Assembly: GCA_028564675.1 (NCBI GenBank) | Contig: JAOVVO010000042.1 | Location: 77,001-141,000 of the forward strand | Origin: Onchocerca lupi | Taxonomy: Eukaryota; Nematoda; Chromadorea; Rhabditida; Onchocercidae | Length of the DNA stretch: 64,000 bases | Direction: 5' to 3' | In this document: positions 1-12,654 of the stretch, piece after piece | Numbering within the stretch: position 1 is the first letter of the stretch | How the letters are laid out: every line of letters begins with the position of its first letter | Made by a program: the position numbers and the translations under genes | The notes under the pieces: generated by a model | The model's database searches: none | Told to the model about the DNA's origin: nothing | What the model saw: the letters and a program-made list of their open reading frames with translations, nothing else

Positions 1-11
1 TTTAATTTCAG

Positions 12-130
12 CATTACTAGCAAATGAAAAAGGTTGTGCATCCGCTCTGTGTAATCAAAAAGATGATAGCGAAAAACTTCAACGTTATGCACCATCACCT
101 GCTACAGCTTGCTCTACTGGAACGATTTAG
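12..130 (+). CDS. terminal exon of an unrecognised gene
   Basis: A TTTAATTTCAG acceptor ends at 11 and an open frame runs to a TAG at 128-130. The readable tail is about 39 residues, beginning ALLANEKGCASALCNQKDD and ending STGTI, with two cysteines and a polar composition. The first codon is split, with one base supplied by an exon outside the window. I do not recognise the family and see no domain or membrane segment in this piece. Codon use looks coding, unlike the AT-rich sequence that follows. It could instead be a chance open frame behind an acceptor-like site. Confidence 0.5.
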
Positions 131-2180
131 GTGAAGTTCTGAAAAATTTGCTTCATAAATACTTAATTTGACTTGATTGAGTTGATGCGAAAATATTTTC
201 AAATATGTTTATGCATGTATGTTTTCAGATTATAACATATGAATAATCTGCATGATGTAAGTGATGCAAATAATGCATATCAATACCTCTTTCAGTGCAT
301 GAAATGGTCAGCATTTCTGGAAATTTGATTTCATCAGTATTTTTAAAATCTTGACTTTATCATTATTCATATTTTAGACTTCTGAGCAGTATACAATATC
401 ACTTTCAACTTCGAAGAGAAGCGAAAATTGAAATTGTAAAATGGTGGGGATTGTTAAAAGTTTGCTTTCCAATAGTTACACAATGAAGTAGCTTTCGCAG
501 CAAAATTAATTTTGCTTTGTATAAAATAAAGACAAATTTATAACTTTTGTACATGTCAGGAATCACTTCAAAGTTTTTCCTATATAAGCAGAGAAATTTT
601 GTTTCCATCATTCTGAATATTTTGTATGATCATGGAAAGAATTTCATTTTTAAATAAATATAATGCACAGATTGGTTCTGGAAAAAAAAAAGAAGGTAAG
701 AAAGTAGAGGGACAGATTCGAGAAATAGCCGATATGCATGCATTCAAGGAAGAAGTATATAAATCTTGAAGAAAGAAGTATGGAAAGGTACATTGATATG
801 TGATTGATGATTTGAATCGGAAAATCGGAAAAAGCATAAGAATGAATTTCATGTTAACATTTGTATATCTTTGTCTTTAGTAGCATAGATTCTCGTCCTG
901 GAAGTTCAGAAATTCAAAACGTTCGATACGAAATATTGCATTTTTTTTTTCAATAAATGACATAATTTTGCGACGAATTTATGCAACAACTACTTGGTTA
1001 GTAGGTTCAATCTAACTTTTGCTAGATTTATTGTTCTTGGATACTTGGTTATCTCATCATTTTAATACATGATTTCACTATGTAAGATTTGAATTGTTCT
1101 CCTTTAATCATATTCCTTGATTAAGCAGCTGTTATGTCAGCCATTTTTTCATTTACGTCCAACATCAATATTTCATCATTTTAATAAGCTATTATTTTCA
1201 CTTTTGATTTATTTGAATATTTTCTAATTGCCTAAAAAGCATTTTGTAAACATCGTATAAATCTGATTTTAGTATGTGATAACTTCCGTCATTCGACATT
1301 GGAAGTTATTTTAATTCGAATAAGCAAATATCACAGTGTGACAAGGAGTTCTTATGTTAATTAAATGATTAGTATGAACAATGTATCAGTAAGATGGACA
1401 TTGATCATTTTAATATATTCGGTTAATGAAAGCGAATCATTGCCAAGGAAAGCGCAAAAATCAATAATTTGGTCCCTTAATAACGGAATTCCTCTATGAT
1501 GAAAAAAAAAAAAATTTTTTTCTAAGCTCTGAACTCTGAACTAAACTAAATTATGAACTAAAAAAATATGGATGTCTATTGAAGTATCCATTGTCAATAA
1601 ATTTATTGAATAATTCACTCAGTCTCCTTTAATTGAAGTAGAAAAAAAGCGAGATTTCAAGTAAAAAGAGATTTTGAATGAGGAAAAATCAATGAAAATA
1701 ATGTTTACATCATTAATTTTGCGATTAAAAATTCTATTTCAAAATTACGAAAAAAGATTTTTTGTTAAATAAAATTATACTATTATAATACAACAATATC
1801 CATTAATTAAAAATTGGTAGAATTTTTATTCGCTGAATTTCCATTAAATTTTCCAATTTTTCATTGGTCTTTGTTTGGAAAACTTTGGAAAGAGAGAGAG
1901 AAAGATACCGATAATGTCCGAAGAGATGAATATTATAAATACTGCGTATATGAAAATCATCCTGATATCTTGTACCGATCGAAGAAATCATATTTGAGGA
2001 AGTGAAAACTTGCATTGTTTTGGGTTAATATCATCATTTCTTTCCCAAAAAGAAATGTTTATCAAATTTTAAACAGGCTGAGTGGGTCAACTCCCTGCGG
2101 CGACCTTATCCTCTTCATCCAATATCCATCCTCCTTGAAACAGTTTCACAGTCAGCATTGGATCGACCACTAAAGTCTAC
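131..2180. other. intergenic, no gene seen
   Basis: AT-rich sequence with many stops in all frames and several A or T homopolymer runs, for example near 1502. The short open frames here have no family resemblance. It would hold the 3' UTR of the gene ending at 130 and the upstream region of the cuticlin gene. Confidence 0.6.
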
Positions 2181-2189
2181 ATATAAAAG
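2181..2189 (+). promoter_or_regulatory. possible TATA box of the cuticlin gene
   Basis: ATATAAAAG lies about 70 bases before the cuticlin start codon at 2254, after a short relatively GC-rich stretch (2090-2170). Spacing fits a TATA element, but the genome is AT-rich and such strings are common. Confidence 0.35.
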
Positions 2190-2253
2190 AAATTACCTGC
2201 AACAAATATTGTGAAGCAACGGCAATATCACGTATCCGGCTGTTCTGTTCCTA

Positions 2254-5200
2254 ATGGATTGCTTATTTTTGTTGCTACTGATATCATTATTTATTTATCG
2301 GATCAGTGCTATTCCAATCGATAATGATGTTGAAGGTGATCCTGAAGTCGAATGTGGCTCAGTATCGATTATTGTTAATTTCAATACAAGAAATCCATTT
2401 GAAGGTTTTCTTTAAATTGTAAAATTCGTTGTAACTTAGAATTGCAATGATAACTGCTGAAAATCGTAGTATAGATGCAATTATTTTACATATATTATTT
2501 CCTATTGTCTTTTTCTAATACTGTAACATATTTAAGATTCTAAATATAAATGAATTAAATTTCTGGATTTGATCGACTTAGTTAAATTGATGAAATTAAG
2601 TCTCAAAACGTTTGTTTAGGGAAAAACCCATTACTTATTTCTTTTTAGCCAAAAATCATTAATTAAGTTTGAGAATTAGTCGGAATATTTTCTTTTGGTT
2701 CGTTAAAAACTGGATAAAAATAATAACAAAGTTAACTGATTCGACTTTATATTAAAGCAGTTTCAGCTCAAAAATCTTCAGCGAATAGCAGATTGAATAA
2801 GGTAGTAAACTTTTGTAATTTTTTTTTTTGATTCCTATTGGATTCAGATGATTAGACGCCAACGAATGTTACCTGATCCAAAAGAAAGCTAGATAATTAA
2901 TAAGAGCGACATTTACATACCGTTAATTCAGATTGTTTCCGCATTTTATTTCGCTTTTTGCTATCATTTGCACTTAATAATGTTTTAAGTGTTAAGGATT
3001 TTGGAGATAAACTGATACGGATTTACGAGAGACAAATAGAAATACAAAGTATATAATATTTAAAAAAAAATTTTCAACTTAATCTCCCCAATACATCAGA
3101 AAGAAAATTCATACTATTACCTTCTTTCGCTTCTTCGTTTCATTCTTATACCTACAGATATATAAACTGATTTTAAATATCCACAAATTTTTCTGAATTA
3201 TTGTATATGCAAATAACAATTAAGTTTCTGTTATTCAGGGCACATATATGTGAAGGGTCTGTATGATCAACAAGACTGCCGATCGAATGAAATCGGTCGT
3301 CAGGCAACAGGAATTGAACTTGCGTTTGACACGTGTAATGTGGCGCGGACGAGATCATTGAATCCACTCGGTATCTTCGTTACGACCACTGTTGTCATCT
3401 CATTTCATCCATTGTTCGTCACCAAAGTTGATCGTGCATATCGAGTACAGTGCTTTTATATGGAAGCCGATAAAACAGTGAGCTCTCAAATTGAAGTCTC
3501 TGAAATGACGACAGCTTTCCAAACACAAGTGGTTCCGATGCCAGTTTGTCGATATGAGGTTGTTTTCGATCAACACAAGTATAAAGAGTAAAAGAATGAG
3601 GGAAATATGTGAAGAGTAAATCCTATTTTCACATTTAAATCGTCAAATTTAAGCATATATAGGTATTTGGATTGAAGGACTTTTTTCTTCAGGAAATGTA
3701 AAATTTCCTTCATTCTTTCTCTTTACTTTTCAGATTCCTTCATTTCTCGAAGTTCTCTAATTCCAAAAAACTATACATCATGCCCAAAGTATGTTTTCTG
3801 AGATTGTTTGAATTTTCACTTCTGTAGTCTTTAGTCAAGTGATTTCACTGAATAACTAATGCTTTTTGTAATGATACCTATTAAATTGCAGCTTCTGGAT
3901 GGTGGCCCAACTGGACAACCGATTCAATTTGCAGTAGTTGGTCAGGCAATATACCATAAATGGACTTGTGATACAGAAACAGTGGATATCTTCTGTGCAT
4001 TGGTACATTCATGTTTCGTTGATGATGGTAACGGTGATACGGTACAAATCTTAAACGAAGAAGGTTGCGCTTTGGACAAATTTCTGCTGAACAACTTGGA
4101 ATATCCTTCTGATCTAATAGCTGGCCAGGAAGCTCACGTATACAAGTATGCCGATCGACCACAGCTTTTCTATCAATGTCAGATAACAATCACAATCAAA
4201 GAGCCAAATGGTGAGTGCGAACGACCAACGTGTTCTGAGCCACAAGGATTCGGTGCAATCCAACAAGATAGCAGAGCAAGTCGTGCAACGGAAATTGCAT
4301 CAAAAGATGCAGTCCAGCAAGATACCGAAGGAAGTCTTGCAGCAAAAGTCACATCTGCAGCACAATTGAGGTTAATAAAAAAGAGAGCTGCTGATTATGA
4401 TAATACAATGGATGTCAGAACAGATATCAATGCACTGGATATCATTGATGAGGTTTGAATCAGTTCTTTTCTTTTAATTTTTTCAATCTTTAATCTCAAA
4501 GTCTAATCTGACTGAAAATAAAAATATGTCTCCATAGAAATTCGAATTATAATCACAATATTTGCTTCGTCTCTAGTAGCTAGCAAATATTCCATTGTCT
4601 TTAGAATGTTATATTTTGATGCTAAAAAGAATTAAAAACTACGTTTAAAGCTTCGCACGGTATCAGAAAATTTCCGAATCGAATCATTTGCTCTGTTACC
4701 ATTTAAAATAATTCCCAATCACATTTAAATGATAAACAGTGAATATAATTCATTTCTGCGATTTATTTCATCCAATTAGTTTGATTTTATTACATCAAAT
4801 TTTCCTAAAAATTTTAAAGTTAATTTGAAAAAGAACTAAATAAAATCACCATGAAATGCCAATCGATCAATTTTTTTTTTACATTACAAAACGTTGTTAA
4901 TGTAGTCAAATGTAATGAAATTCTGTAACATCAAGATCTTCCGAAAGTATATCGTTTTATGCAGAGTTTCGGTGACTTACTATTCCCCATGTTGTGAGAG
5001 TGTGTTTGCGGTATTTGGTTTTGGTGAATTTGGGTTTGTTCTGGAGAAGTTTTCAGGACAGTCGCTAGCTCTAATTTATTCGAGTATATATTGATCGAAC
5101 TGAATTTTGATTAGGAGCAATCAGTGAGCCAGGTTGAACAGCAGAATAGCAGAATAATATTAGCAGTTAAGCTAACTAATTACTGGTAAATTGTAATTCA

Positions 5201-6392
5201 GATATAAAGTGATTTACATGGACATATTTTTACAATCCAAGATGATGCAGAGATAGCTATGAAATAATGTTTCGAGAAATGAATGTTATAATGCAGTTTC
5301 ATTATGAGAAAGAATTGATAAGATAAAAAAATGAAAATCTAGTGAAAAAACTGATAAAGGAATTGACAAATAAAAAAAAAATAAACATGTGATGAGAATT
5401 CGCTGAATTCATTGCTTTTGATCTGTTTGGAAATATAATTTTAGTTAGTTATAATTTCGAATTTCGCGACCTTCGCAACATTCCATAGATGCAGAAATAT
5501 ACTGTATTTTAACGTTATATGGAAACGAATCAGAATCTCTATTGCTTCTTCTTGATGACTCAGATTTCCATGTATTCTGTAGAAGAAACAATGGAAATTT
5601 GAAATGTTTTTTTTTTTTTTTTTTTTTTCAACGAGTAACATTTTTATAGATGTGAATTGTTCAGGTGCAAAATTTTAGACTTGTTTTGAGTCGCTTCCTA
5701 CAAAGGGAGCAAGTAAAAGAGTTCATTCACTGTGGAATTCATGTATATCACAGCAGAAAATAAACTTCAAAGAACTGTTAGATTTGAATTTACTACATTT
5801 CGTTCTATAATACTAATTAATGGTCTTGACAAAGTTTACTTTCATCTTCCAATAATAGTTTGAGTTATTGCCATCAGCAATAAATTTAAATGGCATTATG
5901 CCATCCAGAGTTGCCGGCTTTTGTTTTTACATTTGCTGTTCTGTATTCTGGTCTTTCCTTCCTCTTTTTGAAACTTGATAGTTATTACAAAAGAGCAGTT
6001 CTTGTCAACCTTGATCTTTAGCACGGCAAGATAGAGATAAATTTATAGTTTGGAAGTGTGCTATGTATAAATCGAATGCCCTAATATTAAGTGTTATGCA
6101 ATACCGTAAATGAATTTCGCTTGATATTTTCCAGATCTAATTTTAAATACACTTTCAGAATACATTACTACCACAAGATTTGCGATCTCGGACACGATTA
6201 CAGTATGAAAATCCTGCGATGCTAACACGACCATTGATCAACGATCGTGATGATGTCCTATGCACATCAGTATTAACATTCTCTATATTTACTGCAGTCA
6301 TTGCATTAGTGATAATTGCATTCATCGTGTATGCTTCCTACTCACGAAAACAAAATTTGTCAAGTACCTTATGTGAAATGTTGCAAAAGTGA
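2254..6392 (+). CDS. cut-1: cuticlin-1-like ZP-domain protein
   Basis: Structural component of the nematode cuticle, secreted by hypodermis and cross-linked into insoluble cuticlin. Exons 2254-2404, 3239-3558, 3892-4452 and 6159-6392 join in phase to 421 residues, close to the roughly 424 of C. elegans CUT-1. Residues 1-19 are a signal peptide. A zona pellucida domain begins near Cys35 and spans exons 1-3, with strongly conserved stretches such as YRVQCFYMEADKTV, LDGGPTGQP and LNEEGCALDKFLL. A polar linker carries a basic KKR site (about 320-322) suited to furin-type release, and exon 4 carries a single membrane segment (about 382-402) with a short tail. The donor after residue 50 is GAAG|GTTTTC. 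The start was chosen because it gives the signal peptide. Assignment to the cut-1/cut-3 group is firm; the exact paralogue is less so. Confidence 0.95.
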
Positions 6393-6561
6393 TGGTTCTA
6401 GTAGTTCCAGACTGTACCCTTTCCGGTCAATTGAGTATTTGTCGTTTACTGTTTTACATTTAATATTATTCTCGATAATACTCACACCATCCCTTTGTCT
6501 GTTGTTTGAAACATTTATTCATTCATTTAGTTTAATCAAAGTTTGTTCTTAGTTTATTCAA

Positions 6562-6567
6562 AATAAA
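6562..6567 (+). promoter_or_regulatory. polyadenylation signal candidate
   Basis: AATAAA occurs 170 bases after the cuticlin stop codon, on the right strand and at a normal 3' UTR distance. Confidence 0.45.
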
Positions 6568-9500
6568 GTTTATAAAAGTTTATTTTTTATAGTTTATTTA
6601 AAGAGTTTGTTTATATAGTTTTATTGTAATTTATTCAAAATATTAGTAATTTTCCTTATCTGTTGTGCATTATCTTAATGACTGTGCAATATATGCTCTT
6701 TTGTAATACGTTAATCATTTTAGCTTACACTTTTCTTTTTTATTGTCCGCTCTGTTTTTAAGCTAATAATTTGAATAAATTGAAATTTTATATTTTAAAA
6801 TGTCAATAATATTTTAATGCAGGATCGAACGAATGATAGCTGCAGTCACAGTATCATCTCTTTATTTTTCAAACAGTTTGGAATGAGGCTTTCCAATTTG
6901 AAAATTTAAAAATTCCCAAATTTTGACTCGAGAAAAACTTACTCAACTGATTGCAGTTGTTAGATATGTATACTTCAGAAATAATAAATGATTAATGGTT
7001 TTTAAAGAATATTTTAATAACACAGGGGTACTCAAATTAAGACGAGCCACTAAGGATAACGAATGCGAAGAATTGAAAAATGAAGATTTGAAATGAAATC
7101 GTTGCTGGTCATCCATCTATCATAGATTGGACATCTAATCAGTTTGACACAACAATAGATAAATCGAAAGAAACTTTTGCGTTAGAATTGGCTATCATTA
7201 TTGCTGTTAATCATTAATCAATCACTTCATTGTTTTGAAATGAAATTCGAATCGCATTGCGTAGATATTATTGAATCGTATCTTTCCGTCAAAGATTCAT
7301 ACTTCGAACTTTCGCTACTCTTTTCCTCCATCCGTTTCTTTAATTATACTTTCGCAGCGAAAATAATATTATCATCAGAAGTGGAAATGATATATGTCAG
7401 TGAAAATAATATTTCAAAACTTTCCTTTTCAATTGCTTACCTTCTGAAAATGAACCAGTTTTGAGAGTTCCTATTGAGGGAAGCGAGAATTGATGTGAAT
7501 TGATAAAATGATTCTAGTTGGATGGCACTGAAGAATTATTACCATCGCTTCCCTCTAATGAATTCATTACAATATAAATTTAAATTCTCACAGATGAATT
7601 GATCTCGAACATTTCACTGAAATTATTTGCTAATAATAAACTTGATCCTAGTAACCTTGAAGCATAATTTTAGAGTGATTTTATCTAAATTATTGAAAAA
7701 TGAAATCATGAAAAAGATAGTGAGTGGGGACAATTGCATTAAGGAAATGAAATAGATGGGAAGTGGTGTAGTTATACAAATGGTTGAATTGTTCGTAAAA
7801 GAATTTCAAGCCTGAATTTTATTGGAAAGTTATAATTTTGTTTTTTTAAGCATATTATCTTCAAGTTTTCCATCAATTATTATTTATTTTTAAATCAATT
7901 CTAGAAACTTAATGAATTTGACCTTAAATTTAGTTTTTTTTCCTTCGTACATAACGAGATAAAAAAAAAATGCCAATTCCTTTTTTTTTTTCAACAAAAA
8001 TTTTATTGGCTTCATATCAGTACTGCTTGAATTTACATCTCTATAGATTTAAAAAAAATGTTCTTTTGTACTTGGTATTTCAAATATTTATTTAATGCGA
8101 ATAGAAACAATCACAGAAATACTTTTAATTCAATCACTTTCTCAAATATTTATTTGCCTTGTCAAAAAAAAAATGGAAAGGACTATAAGCAAAAATAATT
8201 TTTCCAACTTCGTAGTGCTTTTATAAATCGAAAAATAATAATGCGTATTGGAATTGCAGAGATTTAAAAACAATTACACTGTGTGTTGAAAAATCACACT
8301 CAAAAAAGGCAACTTTTCAAAGTATTTTAAATAAACAATGCTTTTTGCTAATTTCTTTTCTGCCGAATTTTTTGCTTTCTAAATTCAGAATTATTGATCT
8401 ACAAGATGGTTAGAGCTTTAAACATAATATTTTTCTTGAACTGCATTATTTATACATAATGTTGGAAATTTCGCTGAGTATTTAAAATTTTATAGAGGAT
8501 GTTTCTAGTGGAAGCCCGAGATGAGCGGAAAAATTTGTTTGGTGGAGTTTGTTCCGGATCCGGCAATATTAAAAACAAATTATAGTACAAAAATATCCCA
8601 TCATGACTCATCATCTCTAAATTTCATTTCCCAATCCCATCACTAAGCAAGCATACATCTAACTCTCATCTTTGTCTCCCATTTCCCAGCTTTATCTTCA
8701 ATAATGAGAAATTATTACTCATGCTTATGCGATTGTTCCGGTCCTAAAATTCTCTGAATCCACCATCAAAGGGGTTGCCACGTGTAGCAGACGTCATTCT
8801 TTTGATTCAACCGTGGCTCGGCTCTCTGCTCTGCTGCTTGTGCTTCTAAAAACGTTTTTCGTGATTCGTCGCACTTTATTCTGGACTGATTCTGTTTTCT
8901 ATCTAATTCTGTAATTACCGAATAAAGCATTCACGATCGAATTTTCTAAATCCGTCGATTAATTACCCAAGTTGACCGCAACAAAAAAATGTTTTTCCCC
9001 TAACCTATTTTCCATAAAAATGTTTCTGCAAATTTCCTGCAACCTCATCATTTTTCAACACCGTAACAAAATAACCTATTTTAAATCAGCAAACATGAAA
9101 AATGAGAAATTTTTCTCTTCTCGAGTGATTTTTATTAAAATTTCCAACTTCTAAGAACTTTTGCTTGAACTTGAAAATGCAAACTGGCGAATATCTTTTC
9201 AAAAAAAAAAAAATTCATTTTTCACACATTGAAATATTCAGCATTTTAAAACAGAAAATTTAGTTCAAATTAGTAATTATAATATAGAAAAGTAATGGTG
9301 AATAAAAACAATTTCGAAAAAAAATTCGGAAAATTTTTGGGAAAAATTCTTAGCAGAACAGTAAAATCACTCATTTTTTCCTGCAAGTGGAAAACAACAT
9401 ATGCAAATCACAATGGATTATATAATATATACAAATGGGATGGTAGTAATTTATTATTCTGAAAATGGTGGATGAAGCAACAGTGATAAGATAGAATTAA

Positions 9501-9582
9501 AACCTGGATTTTGTTTCTGATACGAGATTTCAATAAGAATTTGCAGACATTTATGAGTGCTGCACACTCAGAGACTTTTTTT
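6568..9582. other. intergenic, no gene seen
   Basis: No open frame here shows a recognisable family or good splice sites. A slightly GC-richer patch at about 8500-8960 has no coding signal I can support. Otherwise it is AT-rich sequence with homopolymer runs. Confidence 0.55.
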
Positions 9583-12500
9583 CTAATTTTTGGCAAATAA
9601 TTTCAATTTCCGCATCGGTAGCTTTTCCTTGACAAGTTTTTCTGATGATGCTGAATCATGATCCAACAGATCCATTTCTTCGAACGGCACGTTATTATCG
9701 AATTTGACGTATTCTGAAATTTTGAAAAATTCAATCGCGCAACTCTTCTAATAGCAAAATAAAATTATAAAATAGCAATAAATTAACGAATTTTGTCCTT
9801 TGGATTCCGAAAGTTCGCATATGATTAGTTTGACTTTCGTTACCAAAATCAAATAATGAAGGATTTTCAACAGTGTTAAATTTTCAATATCAAAGTTAAT
9901 TTCTTTATCACAAATGAGCCTATAACTTGTTTTTATATATTTGTAGTCATTTATCCTATAAAAGTACAATTACTTTACAATTTCAAACAATAAAATATCA
10001 AACTTCATGCCAAATTCCAGTAGAATATTTATGTTTCATGTTGCCATAAGTTTCGCTGTATTTATGAAAAAAGAATCGAAATGGAGTAATGAACAGAATA
10101 AAATTTATGAGATGAATCAAAATTACGTCTTTTTTTATGGAATGAATCAAAAATTTCCTTTAAAATAATCTCAGAAAATTTCCTTCAAAATAATATCAGA
10201 AAAAAATAGTTTTTGACGGAAAATTTGTCGAATTTTTTAACAAACGATTCTTTAATAATTTTCTGAAAAAAATGAAAGATAAGAGAGGCAACGATAAAGA
10301 AAGCAATTTGATCTACTAATTTATATTATTTTAAATTATCTAATATATTGGAGACGCAAACTGATTTTCGAAGAAATATGAAAAAATTTTTGATGGTTTT
10401 GAAAGATCTAAATCATCAAAATTTTTTTTTAGTTTTATGCAGTATAATCTTCATCGATTTCCTCTAGATTAACGATTTCTCATTGAAAAATTTTTGTGAA
10501 TTGTTCAATTTGCGCGAGTGTTTCTGATATAGATTTTTTTTCTTTGAAGGTAGAATTTCAAAAAATTTGTTAGCAACTGATATCTTTAAAATTTGATTTA
10601 CTGAAGTCAAAATATGTCACCATGCGTTTTTTATAATTTCAAAACATTTGCTTTGTCATGAAATGTTCCTTGTGTTTTTTATCCCTTCCATTGTGAAGAT
10701 ATCAGTCATTTTTTCTTTTATCACTAATGCTTCCCGATGCATGCATAAAGTTTTTGCGAAAGAAAAAGAAAAGAACTAACCACGCAAATCTAGCCCGCCA
10801 TCACGATTCGTATCAAATGAATCAAATATCGATTGGAAATTGGAGCGAGGTTTCAGAGCATATCGTTGGGCCAAGATATTTTTCACTTCCTCCATGTCCA
10901 GTTTCGAGTCCAAGTTCTTGTCGAATTCCTGCAATTCTTTCTCATTTTAATTTGATGAATTGTTTTATTGAACTCCATGAATCCTATCATTAAACGAATC
11001 ACTATTAGAAGTTCGCTTCTCATTCATGACCAGAAATTTTCACATTAACTTATCATTTCTGAAATGCAACACGATTTTTTCTTTCTTTCTACAGTTAGAT
11101 TTGACACAAAAATCTATCTCTGTAAAATATTCTGCATTTAGCCCCCTCACAATATTGGTAAGTTTTTCACTTAATTCATTCTCCCATAATGACGTATCTT
11201 TCTCAATCAAACACATGTAAGGGAACGAAAATCAATAACTGTTTTCTTTTTTTTCTTTTTTTCATCTCTGAATAGTTTGAATTGTCTTGTTAAATTATAT
11301 TTGCATTAATAATATCAAGAAACGCATCTCATTATCGAAATCAAAACAAATCAATACTTCATCTCATATAATTCATTTTTATATGGATATGATTTAAATT
11401 AAAAAATTAGTCTTAATTTTGAATAATATTTCGAGAATATTCAAACGATTTTAGATGAATAAGGAGATATTTTATCACTTCATAAATTCGACCATAATAT
11501 TGCGCTCGTCTCTCATCAGCTTCCTTTTGCTTCAATTTTTCTTTAGCATCATATTCACTACGTGAAACAAATCCATCATCTACGATTCATTAAATTAAAG
11601 AAAAAAAAAAAAAAAAAAACAAAGAAAATGAGGTATATTGAAGTATGCCCATGTCTTATTTAATCCTTTCCTCACCTTTCTTACATAAGCTTTATAAGGA
11701 TAGGATGAGAAAGATTCTTTGCTGAAATATCTAGATAAGTATTTTGGAAAATAATGCGTAAAACTGTTGTAAAGGCGAGGTCGGAATCTTTTTGAATTTG
11801 AACCTTTCTGACTCAGCTTTATTAGCTTTTTTCATTTGTTAGTTCTCGTAGTAAAACATAAAATAGGCTTTAAGATTTGAAAAATTTTTTCCAAATTTCC
11901 CAAAGGAATGGCTTCAAAACTTTTGCAAGAAATAAAGCATCAACAGAAAACTGTTTTATATATTTAGGAATATGTTTAATTAAATTATCGTTATTAAATT
12001 ATATTTGATTAATAATATCAAGAAGTAAATCTATTGATTTTAAAAAATGTGACTGGAAAGAAAACCAACTATTCTTGTCGATTTGTTCGAATTCATACTT
12101 CTTCATTATTTCATAGGGTAAATCCAAATGAAGATATTCGTCAAACGATAGCTTGCTATCACCATTTTGATCTGATCGAGCAAACTGTTCCGCTAAATTC
12201 AAAAATGATTGAATGGAAACACGAGTAATTAAAAACATCAAGAAAAAAGTGCAGAGTGAATGATAGTTGATAACAAATACCGAAGAATGTAAAATCTTCG
12301 CTTTCAGGAAAATTTTTTTAATTTCAAATGAAAATTTTGAAATATGAATGGTAACTTTCAAGTTAAAAAATATTCGAAATTGACTTTACATTATTAAGTG
12401 CGGGAATATCTAAAATCCTAACATCATTATCACTGTAAATTCTGAACAAAAAATTTCAAGTGCATTGTTACTTCGTAATTTAGGTCAATAATAGAATACT

Positions 12501-12654
12501 GTATGCGTAGGATTTAAAATACATGATACTGAAACTAACTAGCAGTTTCATGAGGCAAATCAGGGTTGATTTCATCAGGAATTCTAATTGTAATTGTCCT
12601 CGAGTTGACCAAATAAATAGAACAAAGCAATAGGTAGAGTGATAAAGTAAACAT
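9583..12654 (-). CDS. secreted four-EF-hand calcium-binding protein
   Basis: Predicted calcium-binding protein of the secretory pathway. Exons on the minus strand are 12540-12654, 12070-12192, 11479-11579, 10781-10928 and 9583-9713. They join in phase to 205 residues. Residues 1 to about 18 (MFTLSLYLLLCSIYLVNS) form a signal peptide. Four canonical 12-residue EF loops follow, each starting with Asp and ending with Glu: about 46-57 (DQNGDSKLSFDE), 77-88 (DKNNDGFVSRSE), 116-127 (DKNLDSKLDMEE) and 152-163 (DTNRDGGLDLRE). Loops 2 and 4 are split by introns and become perfect only when the exons are joined, which supports the model. The tail ends FAKN, with no HDEL-type ER retention signal, so it is probably secreted. 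It resembles calumenin/reticulocalbin-type proteins in layout but is shorter. Confidence 0.88.

Noticed and set aside
3881..4189. 102-residue open frame on - within the cuticlin gene
   Set aside because: Antisense shadow of cuticlin exon 3, whose + frame carries the conserved ZP sequence.
10727..10993. 88-residue open frame on +
   Set aside because: Antisense shadow of the EF-hand gene's fourth exon.
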